From Micrasema longulum (lineage: Eukaryota; Arthropoda; Insecta; Trichoptera; Brachycentridae): 64,000 bases of DNA. How positions within the stretch are numbered: position 1 is the first letter of the stretch; each line of letters opens with the position of its first letter. The stretch is from the NCBI GenBank assembly GCA_022494885.1, contig JAGVSM010003818.1:124001-188000 (forward strand), in the 5' to 3' direction. Under the pieces are notes generated by a model that ran no database searches, was not told the origin of the DNA, and was given only the letters and a program-made list of their open reading frames with translations. A program made the position numbers and the translations under genes. Shown piece after piece: positions 32,138-43,969 of this stretch.

Positions 32138-32246
32138 TCACGTCACGTCACATCACACGTCACGTCACACGTCACGTCACACGCCACGTCATACGTCACG
32201 TCACACGTCACGTCACACATCACACGTCACGTCACGTCACGTCACA
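32138..32246. repeat. Minisatellite, 12-bp unit CACACGTCACGT
   Basis: About nine near-identical 12-bp units, with shorter cgtcacgtcacgtcac runs at both ends. It is flanked left and right by copies of atatattatgt...tatcaca. The frame with His-Val-Thr-Arg repeats at 32107-32349 arises from the repeat. Confidence 0.9.
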
Positions 32247-32696
32247 GTATTATATCACGAATATTATGTATCACAATATATGTATCACATATATTATGTG
32301 TCATGTCCTAACATGTGGCGTTCGCAGTGGGCGTTTTTGGCATTATTAAATTAAAAAGGAATCGGCCGGTGCTTAGTGTTGATAGTTACTGCTGAATGTC
32401 GTCATGGTGGTATTTGTTAATAAACTTTTGTACAAGTATTGTATTAAAATAGTATGGAATAAAGTTACGTATATCGCGTGGTCAATAATAATTGATGTTT
32501 GAGTTGATTTTCACAGAGCCACAGAAAAAATAGTTATTGATAATTATATTACTTACATATTATGTACTTATATGAGGGTACAAATTAATGAACTTTTTTT
32601 GTAGATTACCTCTAAAATGAATCACGGCTCTTACGTTTCTTGTGCCAATCGAGAAATATTGAAATATTGCAGCGTAGAACCACTTTTGACACCAAA

Positions 32697-32782
32697 AATT
32701 CAATTCCACCCCGCCTGGAATCGAGTCCAGGATCTCAAGAATGGTAGGCGAACGTGCCAACCACTACAAAACGAGGTGGCCT
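32697..32782 (-). repeat. tRNA-derived SINE head (family B type)
   Basis: The minus strand starts ccacctcgttttgtagtgg and has a B-box-like ggactcgattccagg; it matches 369-452 and, inverted, 50364-50445. Confidence 0.65.
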
Positions 32783-33304
32783 CATCACCTTTTTTTTCTG
32801 AGAGTAGCCATATTATCTTTTTCACACCCAGAACTGTATTTTTTATCCGCTTGGGCACAGAATAAATAGCAAATTAAATTTATTGTTACAAAAAGCCCAA
32901 ATGCATAAAACATTAAAATGTATGACAAGAAACAATAATGAAGATTACAAAGATTTCACAATAAAATTAAGATAATATGAATTTGGCGAGGCAATGATGA
33001 CCCTTGAGAAATATAATCTGTTTATTTGAAACTCTGCTGATTGTCGTTGAAAATGTCAACCTTAGCAAATTGTGTGTGATTTTGGCTACATAATTCTGCT
33101 TAATGTGGTTTGTTTAATATAAATATTTATAGTGGATCCATTATTTGTGTCAAACAGAAATAAAAGCCTTGTCTAGATGGCAGACCAGAAATTAAAAATT
33201 ATGAATTATAATATTTCGTTTTAACCAAAAGTTGTCAAACACATATCTAACTATCTAACTATCTTATTATTACATTTTACATTTTTACATTTTTTAATTT
33301 TTGA

Positions 33305-33449
33305 ATTTTTTTTTTTTTTTGCACCACGACGGGCCTGGAGGCCTAATTACAGTGGTGAATTACATCACAGAGCACCCAAGCTTGAGAAAAATCACATTTT
33401 AATTTTTGTGTTCTCACCGGGAATCGAACCCGGAACCTTCCGTGCGTGG
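33305..33449 (-). repeat. SINE family A, head truncated
   Basis: It begins with a T run and gcaccacgacgggcctggag, and keeps gtgttctcaccgggaatcga up to accttccgtgcgtgg, where the A-box part of the tRNA head is lost. Close to 43225-43395. Confidence 0.85.
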
Positions 33450-33604
33450 TTGTGAAATATTGGGTTGTTACACACTGCATTATTTTATTGTCCTTGGACT
33501 GAAAAACTCAACAAAAAGATCCAGATATTCTGAAGTTGAAGTGCATTTGCCGTGCCCTATGTACCTATCAGGCAACAGACAGTGTCCCTTTGATTGTTTG
33601 TTTT

Positions 33605-34620
33605 TTAATGATTGAAGCTGTAAATGTAATGGTTGATGTCAATATTTTGTCTCTGAATACTAAAAAAACAAATTACATCACTTTTACATTGAAAGAAAAA
33701 GTTAAACCTCCTATAAATATTTGTATCCACACAACAAAATGCAATGAAGGATATCCGTTTCATAATGATAATTGCCTTCAAATCACTGAAAAAAATAGCA
33801 TAAAATATTTAGGCATTATAATTGATAAAAATATAAAATGGAAGGAGCAAATAAATAATATTGTAAATAGAATGAGAAAACTTACATATGTATTTATTAG
33901 ATTAAGAAATATATTAACCATCGAAAAATTAAAATCAATTTACTTTGCATTCGCCAAATCCATATTACGGTACGGAATAATCGGATGGGGTGGTGCTTTT
34001 ATAACAAATATTTTACCGGTTAAAAAAACAAAAATTAATTATAAAAGTTATTTTGAAAAACCGTCTACTTTTACCACTGTTCAATTATTAAAAAAAAAAA
34101 TGTTTTAGATATAAATTTGCTATTAAAAAAGAATTGTTTGCTTCAAATACATAAAGATAAAATAAATAGTTGTATTTCTAGGTCGCAAAACGCAAGTACG
34201 CGACAGGTGGTAATATCTTAATTCCTAAATTAAAAACAACTACTGCACAGCATCATTATACATACAGAGGAATGTTTTTATTTAATGAAATGAACAAAGA
34301 TAATAAAAAGTACAGTCAGGAATACAAAATATTTAAGAAAGAAGTGAACAGTTACATCTATAATTCTTCTTTATGTAACACTGATTAAAAACATAGTTTA
34401 TATCTTTTTTGTAATTTATATTTGTTATCCTAAAAATATTTTTAATTAAAATAAAATAAACTATTGTAAGACGTCACTCCCCATTATGTACACAAGAATT
34501 GTTTATTTCTTTTACGTAATGGGAAACGTTGATGTAAATTGATGTATTTGATTAATGTAGAAAATCGTATTTGGTTGTAATATTGTATTTTTATTTGTTA
34601 TCAATAAAAAAAAATAATAC
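33605..34620 (+). pseudogene. Non-LTR retrotransposon RT 3' half and tail
   Basis: The plus strand reads LSLNTKKTNYITFTLKEK, SIKYLGIIIDKNIKWKEQI, then SIYFAFAKSILRYGIIGWGG: the RT palm end and thumb. After a deletion and frameshift near 34020-34110 the tail continues (TTAQHHYTYRGMFLFNEM) to a stop at about 34388. The 3' UTR ends in an AATAAA-rich tail at 34605-34620. Motifs A to C are missing. Confidence 0.8.
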
Positions 34621-34639
34621 CTTCAAATTTTACCATCCA

Positions 34640-36790
34640 TATTCGGTATGTAGTAATTTGTATTCAACATTAAATCGAGCTTCCTATTCACAAAACTCTC
34701 TCTCATCATAATAAGAGTTACGTTTTATGGTATTTATGTATCTATGAAATATTTTATTGATTGTTTTTTTGAATTATTCAAATAACTTTTAATAATAGCC
34801 GAATACAAATAATTTTAACATATTAATTAGGTCACCAATTAAATACTTAAAATAAATTAGACGCTGATTTGTAAACCATTTGTATTTAATATCGCCGGGT
34901 TTCTGGCACAAATTGGTAACTAACATTTTATTAGTTGTGAGTTCTTTTCAGTTTTATATAAATGAAGCTCATCCCAAATCAACAATTCAAATAAAGCCGC
35001 AAGTTGAATGAAATAAATATTATATGTAGCATTTAAAAAATTCGACTTATTTTTATTTACTTTTGTTTCACATATATTACCTTCAATTTTGACAAAAAAA
35101 AATGGCACTCACCAACTTTTACCTGTCAATAATTTAGCTTACCAACTTTCGCTTGTCAATCATTTGACTTTAAGAACTGTTCATTGTAAATAACTTTACT
35201 TTTATTGAATACCACCCTCCGAATTTCTACAATATTATTACATCAAAAAAATATTCTGAAAATTACAGTTTATAAGCATTATTTATATAGTTTGTAAGCA
35301 TTATTAGAATAACATTTCAAATAATTAAAATAATTATTTGAAATTGTTAAGCATTTTTTGTTCTTCAATCATTATTAAATTACTCATTATACGAGTTATT
35401 TTTCAGGTTCTGGAACAGTGGATTTCATATTTTCAGTGCAAGTTTTATTTACAAGATTTACTATTTTTAATGCTTAACAACTAAGTTTATCCGGAAAAGA
35501 CAAAATTATATGAAACTTGTTATATTTTGAATATTCAAATGCTTATTGATGTTGAAAATACGTTAAGTATGGAATAGCAAAGAAAACACCAAACTTAAAA
35601 TATAAATTATAAACTAATGCCGGTTGGTAAATGCTGCCATGTTAAATACACAATAAGCGATAATGCCAGGCTAAGTAAGTTATGTTACAATCTTTATCCC
35701 GACAATATTTCAGCATTTGAGAACTTAACTCATTTTCGATTATGAAAATATGTATTTTTCACTTGTAAAATCAGTTACTAGCTTTTGTTAGACGTAGAAA
35801 CAGGTTATTTTATACTGATTACTCAAAAATATCATTTTTGAAATTTGCGTGTATCAGAAATACTACGATTTTATAACTCTAGCCATAGGCATGACCTACC
35901 TATTTTGTCGCATTCAAATTGGTAATTACTTTTCCTAATAGTTAAAGTTCGACAAAGATGTGAGAAGTTGAGTCGATTTATCGCAAGTATTTATCTATTT
36001 CCAAAAATACGCATGGAATGCTAATTTTGAACATCTATAAATAGTCTCGCGAATCGTACCAACTAAAGAAAGGTACTGAAGTATACCCAATAAAAGGAAA
36101 TAAATATGAAGGAGGCACGTACAATTACCGTAATTTTATAGTTTTCTCGAGTTATTGAATTTCGTAAAATTGTAGGGTTCGTCGATATTCGTAAGATACG
36201 CAAATAAAAAGTAATGGTTTTTTATACAAACATCGTAAACTTGAAGACATTTAAGGTTGCGTTTTAAATAGAGAAAAAAGGTTCGTGCAAAGTTTAGTAG
36301 GCATTCTACAGATACGAGTCGTAGTATCATTAGAGTATAATTTATGTTGAAAGGCTTCTGAGTAACATACATACATTCATCCTTCAGTGTGGCAATATGG
36401 CAAATCGTTTCTTCGTTTATCCACGTTTAGTTACGCAATTTTTTCTAGCTAGGGATTTCTTTGGTTGTTTCGACGGACTGACGTTTGTCTGAGTTCAAGA
36501 TTTGTTTTAATGACACAAAAGACAAAAAGGGAACGGCAAAGATGCTACTTCTAAATATAATAATACAATGTCCGTCAAAACCTTAGTGAAAGGAATCTAT
36601 TCAGTTTGAGGTCAGTTCGATTACAAGTTGACAAGAAACAATAGCCAGTGCCTACTGGAATAAATAGATAAGTAATTAGGAAAATAACTCTTTGTGTTTA
36701 ATTAACTTTACATAATATGAAAGGTCAGTTCTAAAGCAATGACTCTTCCCACAAAACGTTTACCTACTAATAATATAAGTATAAGTTTAT
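34640..36790. other. About 2.1 kb without a recognised gene
   Basis: AT-rich with short random open frames only. I see no repeat, RNA or coding signature that I would defend. Confidence 0.4.
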
Positions 36791-36794
36791 ACTA

Positions 36795-37672
36795 TTAGTC
36801 ACAGGGAAGCCATCTGGGGCCAGCAATATTCCTAGTTTTTATAAATGATACTGACGAATGTTTTATTGATGTTGAAGTATTACTTTTTGCTGATGACATT
36901 AAGATCTACAAGAAAATAACGGATGAAAATAACTGCTACACACTTTAATCAAATTTAAATATATTAAATAGCTGATGTATCTCTAATAATTTGTTTTTAA
37001 ATGTTGATAAATGTAAATCATTATTTTTTTGTTTTAATAAATCTTCAATTTCATTTCCGTATTCAATAACCATCATTCAATTGGAAAAAATCAAAGAGAT
37101 TCGAGATGTTGGTGCCATATTTGAGGAAAAACTTTACTTCAAAAGCGACATCAACCACTTTACTTCTAAAAGTATGAAAACTTTGAGTTTCATTGATAGA
37201 ACTATGAAGGATTTTGAATCAGTCAAAATAATGAAACTTTTGGATATGTATATCCTTGGTTTGAAGCCAATTAGAGTACAACTCTACTAGGAGGTCCCTT
37301 TTTTACAAAATTCACATAGATAATGTTGAAAGAGTTCAACAAAAATTTTTGAGATTCATTAATTTCAAATAGCATATTCCTTTAGAACAATTCACTACAT
37401 GTCATTGTTAAATTCTTTGAATTTACCTACTCTGGAGGATTGCAGGAAAATCATTCATTCTAAATTCGATTGTAACATATCAACACGTAGAACTAGACAA
37501 AATACTATAAATTATTGTCACTCTTCTCAAACCAACTACGAGTATCTTTGTCACTCACCTATACCGCGTATACACAGACTAGGAAATGAATGTACTTCTC
37601 ATATAGACATTTTTAACTCGAGTCTCTGTGAATTAAAATCAACTCTTTATAAATGGTTTATGATGTTCGATT
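36795..37672 (+). pseudogene. Jockey-like reverse transcriptase remnant
   Basis: The plus strand reads QGSHLGPAIFLVFINDTDE (motif B region), then LLFADDIKIYK (motif C, FADD), LFLNVDKCKSLFFCFNKSS, and a C-terminal tail with RTRQNTINYCHSSQTNY. Several stops and two shifts break it. Confidence 0.85.
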
Positions 37673-37969
37673 GACGATCGATTTGCAAAAGCCACTTAAG
37701 CCACAAAAGCTGAAAAGGATCATAAAATATATCTCTGTTGCTATTTCAGCAGCATATGTTATATTCCTGACTCGCAGGCCAGAGGTGTATGGTATGTTGC
37801 ATTGCACGAAAACAAAAATAGTTTAAACATGTTCCGATGTTTATTTATAAAATGAAAAAAATGTTATGCAATCGTAGTTAAACGAAAGCAATATGAACTA
37901 GAATATTTTATCAGAAATAATATATTTTTAGAAAAAAAAGTAATCTTTTTAAAAATCTAATTACTGAAA

Positions 37970-38195
37970 AATGAAAAATACCATAAGCTCGTGCTTACGG
38001 AGCGAGCGAGAGATACACTCCTAACGAAACTCGGAGAGCTACTGCCAGAGATGGCCACTGCACTACTGGCGTACTGTACTGAAGTACTGGCAACTACTGT
38101 TTGCGCGTGTAATGCTTGAAATTGTCGCTCGCGAATACATCTGTAGTATCGAGAGTAAGACGTAAAGAGTGTGTTCATTCTGTACTCTTTTACAT
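37970..38195. repeat. Unclassified repeat H, copy 1
   Basis: The part near 38125-38195 (gctcgcgaatacatctgtag, gagagtaagacgtaaagagt, tactcttttac) matches 63040-63125. The left half has short echoes of tactg (actactggcgtactgtactg). No coding evidence. Confidence 0.6.
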
Positions 38196-38221
38196 ATTTT
38201 TTTTTAAAAATAAAAATAGAT

Positions 38222-38396
38222 ATTTGCGTTCTTATGATTTACCCTAATATTTCATCTTGAGGGGCATTTTAAACGAGTTGTAAATAGCTCACAATTAGAA
38301 AATGGAAATCAAGTTGGGATAAAGTGGGATGCGAATCACGGACCTTTGATCCGTGAGTCCGAGATAATAGTCACGGGACCACAACCCGATTCAAAT
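38222..38396 (-). repeat. tRNA-derived SINE, family C
   Basis: It shares ttgcgttcttatgatttacc, gaaaatggaaatcaagttgg and a head with gggttgtggtcccgtgac with 59191-59362. The B-box-like element is gtgattcgcatccca. Confidence 0.8.
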
Positions 38397-38689
38397 TCTG
38401 TATTAATGAACAGGAGTGTAGTCCCGTCGTTATGTCGTGGACTTAGACCTCATCTTACAGGTCTTAGACCTCATCTTGATTCTCATTTTCCAATACTGAT
38501 TTATTTACTCCTCGAAAATGGCCACTAAAATTGATATATTTAGGTAAATCTTAATTCTATTTTAATTAGTATTACTGTATTATTATTTTCCGTTTTTCTC
38601 TTTATTTTTTTTATTTTTTTAATTTTTAAATCTTAAAGTAGGGCACACATATTATACATATTGTTATGTGTGTTCTAATAATAACATTG

Positions 38690-39260
38690 CAAATATATTT
38701 AATTTATAAATTGTTTATCACATATGTCTTGACCATTATTTAAAATTTTGATGTTTTTTTCTTCATAAATATTTTTTTCCATTTCGTAATACTTTTTAAT
38801 TGTTTTAAATAAAATTGAATTTTGTGACTTTGCCTTTTTCCTAGATGGAAGTCTAATTTTGTTCTTTTCTCTAGTATTGTGATCGTGTTCATGCTGGTTC
38901 CGATCAATTTTTTTCCAAAATTCTGTTTTTTTATTAGAGTTTATAATTTTATGAACAAATATCATTGTATTGTAAAATATTCTTTGTTTATATGTTAATA
39001 ATTTCATTTCATTTACCATCGACTTTACCCTCGTATATCTGTTTTTTTTTCAAAATTATTCTAAAGGTTTTATTTTGTAATTCAGTTAGTTTATCTATGT
39101 TTTCTTTGTTTGATAAAAATAAAATGCTACTACAGTAGTTAACGTGTGGTTCAATAATTGCTTTGTAAATAGTTTTGCAGGAGTCCTTATCAATAAATCT
39201 TCTGATCCTTCCCAAAATTGATATTTTTTTTGCAATCTTATTTATTACCATTATTTATTT
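38690..39260 (-). pseudogene. Non-LTR retrotransposon C-terminal half
   Basis: The minus strand reads ISILGRIRRFIDKDSCKTIY, KAIIEPHVNYCSSILF and LTELQNKTFRIILKKKQ, then after a frameshift EMKLLTYKQRIFYNTMIFVH and HDHNTREKNKIRLPS. This is the RT thumb and the tail of a Jockey/CR1-like protein (I.PH..YC..I, LQNK..R.IL). Confidence 0.85.
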
Positions 39261-39289
39261 CCTATATTTTTTCTCATGTTTATTTGAAA

Positions 39290-39420
39290 TCATATGACTG
39301 CATTGTAATAAATAACGTTAACAGTGTAAGTCACTCTCCAGGCATAAGAACTAGTCTCTTTTTTTGAAAGTTACAGTTATAAGATTAACTTAATATATCA
39401 AAGTACATTGTAATAGAAAA
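39290..39420 (+). mobile_element. Isolated LINE 3' UTR fragment
   Basis: It contains acagtgtaagtcactctcca followed by a run like tttttttgaaagttacagtt. The minus strand of 57790-57895, the 3' UTR of another LINE tail, has the same order. Confidence 0.45.
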
Positions 39421-39629
39421 ATATAAAAAAAACATGTATCCATACTACATGTATTAATGAATAATACAATAAATCATAAAATCGCAGACGTCTCTTATTT
39501 TAAAAAAAAACTTATAATATACAAAAAAGTAAAAACATAACAAATAATCAATCAATCATAATCAATCTGAAAAAGCACATGATGACTAAACTAACTAGAC
39601 TAGACGAGACATAAAATGACTAGACAATA

Positions 39630-39690
39630 TTAAATTTCTAATGTCACCCTAACGGGTTTCTTAAAATTGTAAATAAATAAAAAAAAAGAA
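39630..39690 (+). mobile_element. LINE-like 3' end with A-rich tail
   Basis: Sequence gtcaccctaacgggtttctt leads to taaataaataaaaaaaaaga. It resembles the 3' ends of nearby LINE copies, but no coding part precedes it. Confidence 0.35.
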
Positions 39691-39699
39691 AAAAAAGTA

Positions 39700-41040
39700 T
39701 TCTTTTTAAGAGGTCTTTTATTAATTTTATTTTACAGATTAATAATGCCGTAACATGGTTTAATCCTTTAAATCATAAAGAGTGTTAAATAATTTATACA
39801 TTACTATTAGTACCTACTAAATATTTTAATTTATAAGAATACGTGAGTGTTTACTTAATTGACATATATTTCTTTCACAATTTCCTATGAATACTTACGT
39901 TTTCTTTCAAAGTCGTAATGTTAATTTGTTAGTGCTGCTAGATGGATATAAAAACATGAAACGGCTTAGCTGAGTTTACTTTTTGGTTAGACGAAAAGGT
40001 TTGACAAATCAGAAACGTCAGCCATGATCAAGGGGAAGAAAATTAATCGTTTGCAATATAAAAGGGCGTATAACATATTTACAATAAGTAAAATAAACTG
40101 AGTATGTAAACAAATTATTCGCCTTACAATATTGCGTAAAGTAAATACCCCCGTAAAATAGGAAAACCGAAGTAAAGTAAAATGGGATGAGATTGTGTCA
40201 AAACAACAAAGGTAAGTAATTTATCTTCGTCCGAGTTACCGAGTGCTCGTATGAACTTTGAATAGTCTGGATGCCCACTTTACTTTTTATAGAACCTTTA
40301 TGTATAAAGATTAATTCACTTAACGGTAATCTTGTTTCTGTAAGGGCCAGTTACACCGAAAAAAGTTTATTTAAATAATGTTAAAAGTTTATTTTTGGCG
40401 TTTTCGTTGAAGTGAACAAAATGGACTGCAGCGAAAAAGTACGATAAAACAACTAATCATGCAAAGTTTGATAAAAGAAGCTCTAATTATTTAACTATGA
40501 GCTTTTTTTAGCTTAAATTTTTGTGGCGCAATATGTCTTAAAACATCGTTTCTCAATCGCTTGAGCACCGCGACTGTCCGAAATCCCAAAGATAAAAGTA
40601 CGACTTCGGACCTCATGACTATACTAACTCTAAATATAATATCAAAGATATATTTAAGTAACGAAAACAGTTCTTTGTGTGAAATAGAATCAGAACTCCG
40701 AACAAGTTTTCTGCTTTCAGATAAACTTTCTGAAAAAAGGTAAACGAGCGGAGATTAGAGAGGAGTTTCGGCTAAAAATTGGCCCAAACTTCGGCTCAGC
40801 CGAAATCTGCGGCGGGATGTGTCGGATTACGTTCGACTGTATAAGTTATATAACAACAAACCAAAGAGCGCTAAAAATTAACAAATTTGCTTATTAAATT
40901 AATTTATGATCTTCATTTATTTCTTTTTGGTTTAGGTCGAAACTAGAACAAAAGTCGAAATTCGGTTTCCGCTAAAAAGTTCGTTCGGTCACTAGTTACT
41001 GGTTAATGCGTCAGCCTACATATATTTATTTATTTTAGTA
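39700..41040. other. About 1.3 kb without a recognised gene
   Basis: Mostly AT-rich. The block 40540-40800 (aaatcccaaagataaaag, ggcccaaacttcggctcagc) is less AT-rich but shows no splice-bounded frame. Confidence 0.35.
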
Positions 41041-41049
41041 CTACTACCG

Positions 41050-41400
41050 TCACGCCATTTCTCCATAGGCGTAGGCAGAGAGAACGGACCGCCACACACG
41101 TCTATTCTGGCATACATTCCAAGCTTCTTCCACATTTATACATCTTGTCATACATCCCTTTCGGTTCTGTCTGCTTTTGACAAGACCAGACTCAAGATTT
41201 TGGTTTATCTGATCATGCCACGTCTTCCTTGGTCGTCCTCGTCTCACGTTACCGTTCATTTTCGCCATATATACTTGTTTTACTATTCTTTCGTCGTCCA
41301 TTCGTTCTACGTGACCAAACCATCTCAGCAACCCTTTCTTAATCTTATCAATTAAACTTGACTCAGATTTACACTCTCACCTGATTTCATAATTTATTTA
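41050..41400 (-). mobile_element. LINE C-terminal remnant (GRPRKTWHDQI family)
   Basis: The minus strand reads MLRWFGHVERMDDERIVKQV, then RRGRPRKTWHDQINQNL, RKGCMTRCINVEEAWNV and WRSVLSAYAYGEMA. Nearly intact over 93 residues, the best preserved of four copies. Confidence 0.9.
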
Positions 41401-41404
41401 TAAT

Positions 41405-42340
41405 ATTTGTACTTAATAAGATGAAATATTTTGTAATGTACATACTCGTACGTATTTTTGAAGAATACTGTTTTGCGCGTCAAATATAACCAAAACTCTC
41501 AATTTGAAGGCTATTTTCATGTTAAAATTCTGAAAACGTAAATCGAGTAGTTAAGTTCACCTCCTAGTGTTTGAAGCGTTCGCCTACTATGCTTGAGGTC
41601 AGAGGTCTTGATGATAATGGGAATTTAACAGAGTTAAATAGTTGTCTAAAGTGAAATCGAACTTTATGTACGAAAATGTGTATGAAAATTTTAAGTATCT
41701 TCGTCAGTAACCTGTAAAAAAACATGCTGAAAAAAGTTGTGTGCATATTCAACTTTTCAAACAGAAAATATGTATTTTTTTTAAAGACAATTGAAAGTAA
41801 CTCAGCTTACTTTTCATTGTTATACGTGCCTTGGACTCGATTTCTGGCAGGGTGGACGTGAAATGTATGTTTTACACTGTGAGATGTTTAAGTTCGTGGA
41901 CTGGCATCTGAAGCATAAGACTGACAAAGAAAATTATCCAGATACGCTGCACGATGCAATGTTATTGAAATGACGACTTTAAATTTTTTGAAATAATTTT
42001 TTTGAAATTACGTAAATGAGGAGAAATTAAAATTAGGAGAATTTGTTGCTTTAAATTTAAAAATATAAGTTTCAAAATGTAAAATAATTTGTACAGTTTG
42101 CCATGCAAACTTCAACCCTAGTGAAGTCAAAAAGTTAAAGGAAGGTAATGTAATACAGGGACCAAGCGATATTGATCGAACTCAGGACTAGAGAACGAGA
42201 TGGCATCATTGCAAAACCGGGTGCAGGCGTGCGCGGGAAAAGAAGGAAAATCCTATTATGTTCGAAAAGTCAACGTAATGTGGTCATAACAAGCCTGGAA
42301 AGGAAAGATTTTTTGTTTTTTTTGTGTGTTTGGATGTTGT
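41405..42340. other. No gene recognised
   Basis: Holds a faint SINE-like head at 41556-41640 (cacctcctagtgtttgaagc). The remainder is AT-rich with short frames only. Confidence 0.35.
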
Positions 42341-42349
42341 TAGAAAATA

Positions 42350-42515
42350 TTAATGTTAGCGATAGGCGTGATAGCTGTCTGCCGTCTCGCTTGTTACTGC
42401 TCGGTCGGGCGCGGGCGAAGGGATGCATGCGACACATCGACGCTTTCAAAACGTCGGCGTCGGCGTCGCGTCGTCGAGAACATCGATGTGAGATTGACGA
42501 AATCGAAGACACGGA
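42350..42515. other. CpG-rich island, function unknown
   Basis: CpG-dense block (ggtcgggcgcgggcgaaggg, gtcggcgtcggcgtcgcgtc) in AT-rich DNA. Frames are open on both strands (42172-42621 plus, 42270-42512 minus), but neither has a domain or convincing splice sites. It could be a promoter, an exon or a repeat. Confidence 0.3.
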
Positions 42516-42619
42516 AAAAATGCGTTTCTCGGCAATGTTTTTTTCTACTGATTTTTGTTACATATCCATATATTTTTTTTATAACAACGGAATATTATTT
42601 CTTGGATTAAGGAATAGAT

Positions 42620-43220
42620 AAACACGCCAAATATCTAAATGATGAGCGTGCTCTCATGAGAAGATCTATGAATTCAGCGGAAGCAATATGTCTGTATGCA
42701 AATACAGTGGAGAGAAATTATATTATCTTTACCTGCCCTGTGGGAAAACGACGTATTGGCTTGTTTGTTTTATATTTACAAATTTATTGGACAAATAATA
42801 ATATTTGGTATTATTGATTTTTCATTTTATTAGCTAAATTATGGAGTAAGGAATTGTTTAGGAACTAGTTAGGAATTGACGTCGAAAAGTTATGAATAAA
42901 TAATGAAATAAAAAAATCATCAGTCAATTTATAGAACACGGTCAAGCAGTCATTTATTAAAAAAAATATTTTGTAAATTACTATAACACACCTAGAACTT
43001 TTACTTACTAATTTGAATGTTTTAGAGAAATTTTATACCTACGTTTATGATTCATATCATTCATTGTAGTGCTTTCACACTTATAGATTAGGCAGACAGG
43101 GTATAGTCTAAGCTTATAACCGAGTTGCACAGTTTAAACCCACGCTGTGCCAGCGGGTGCCCTGCAAGACATCGGATCCTTCTTTTAGAGAAAAGTGTAT
43201 AATATTTTTACAATTTAATT
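42620..43220. other. No gene recognised
   Basis: AT-rich; no coding or RNA evidence seen. Confidence 0.35.
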
Positions 43221-43224
43221 TTTA

Positions 43225-43395
43225 TTTTTATTTTTGCACCACAACAGGTCAGGAGGCCCAATTACAGCGGTGAAATACGTCACAGAACACTCAGGCTTGA
43301 GAAAAATCCCATTTTAATTTTTGTGTTCTCACCGGGAATCGAACCCGGAACCTTCCGTGCGTGAGTCAAGCGTCCACTACACCACGGAGGCCGCC
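43225..43395 (-). repeat. tRNA-derived SINE, family A, near full length
   Basis: The minus strand starts ggcggcctccgtggtgtagt, has B box gggttcgattcccgg, then a body ending in cctgacctgttgtggtgca and an AT tail. It is the mirror copy of 7083-7270 and better conserved in the B box. Confidence 0.9.
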
Positions 43396-43639
43396 AATAA
43401 TGTTGATCATTCAAAAAAAAATTTGACATTGATTGCTTTTTACATACACGTAGATAAAAAACTTTGTATAATAATAGAAGTGAAATAAGTTACTCAAATA
43501 AATAAAATTAATATTTAAAGCACCAATACAAGATTTAACCAGCAAACTGACTTGTAGGATTACACATTATTAGCGCTAAATCGAAAAATATTTTTTATCA
43601 ATGTTTTCTAAGATCGATTTCTCCAAATGTCGATGTAGG

Positions 43640-43965
43640 CGATGGCGCTGTGGCATCCCTAGTCGGGCGTAGAGGTGTAGCTGGCAGTCGGTCGCTGGCG
43701 TAGCAGCCGCGCCGCGCTACTCCGCACGCACGGGCGTCCCTCGCCGCGCTCAGTTCTCGCTGCCCGGACCCGCCAAGTGGTATAATTGATCACTCCAAGT
43801 GCAAGGCTCCGTGCGGGAAGGGGTGGCTGTCTCTGCTCAGGGCCGCCTGGGGGCCGGGCCCCCCGCGAGCCCCGGAGGGCCTGCTGCCATGTAGGGCGGT
43901 CTGTAGGATGCTGGATAAGCCTAAAGTGGTACGTCCCCTTTAAATCTGTCGCGGATGCTGTCAAA
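43640..43965. other. GC-rich island, possible exon or promoter
   Basis: Over 300 bp of very GC-rich DNA (gcagccgcgccgcgctactc, ggccgcctgggggccgggcc). The minus frame 43659-43964 is open for 101 codons rich in Arg, Pro and Gly, and the plus frame 43786-44007 is open too. No family match and no strong splice site pair. It resembles a CpG-type 5' exon, but I cannot assign strand. Confidence 0.3.
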
Positions 43966-43969
43966 GATC

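Noticed and set aside
32107..32349. An 80-codon frame of His-Val-Thr-Arg repeats
   Set aside because: Produced entirely by the 12-bp minisatellite.
42172..42621. 149-codon plus frame over the CpG island
   Set aside because: No domain, no splice signals that stand out, and the opposite strand is open too. Kept only as an island of unknown role.
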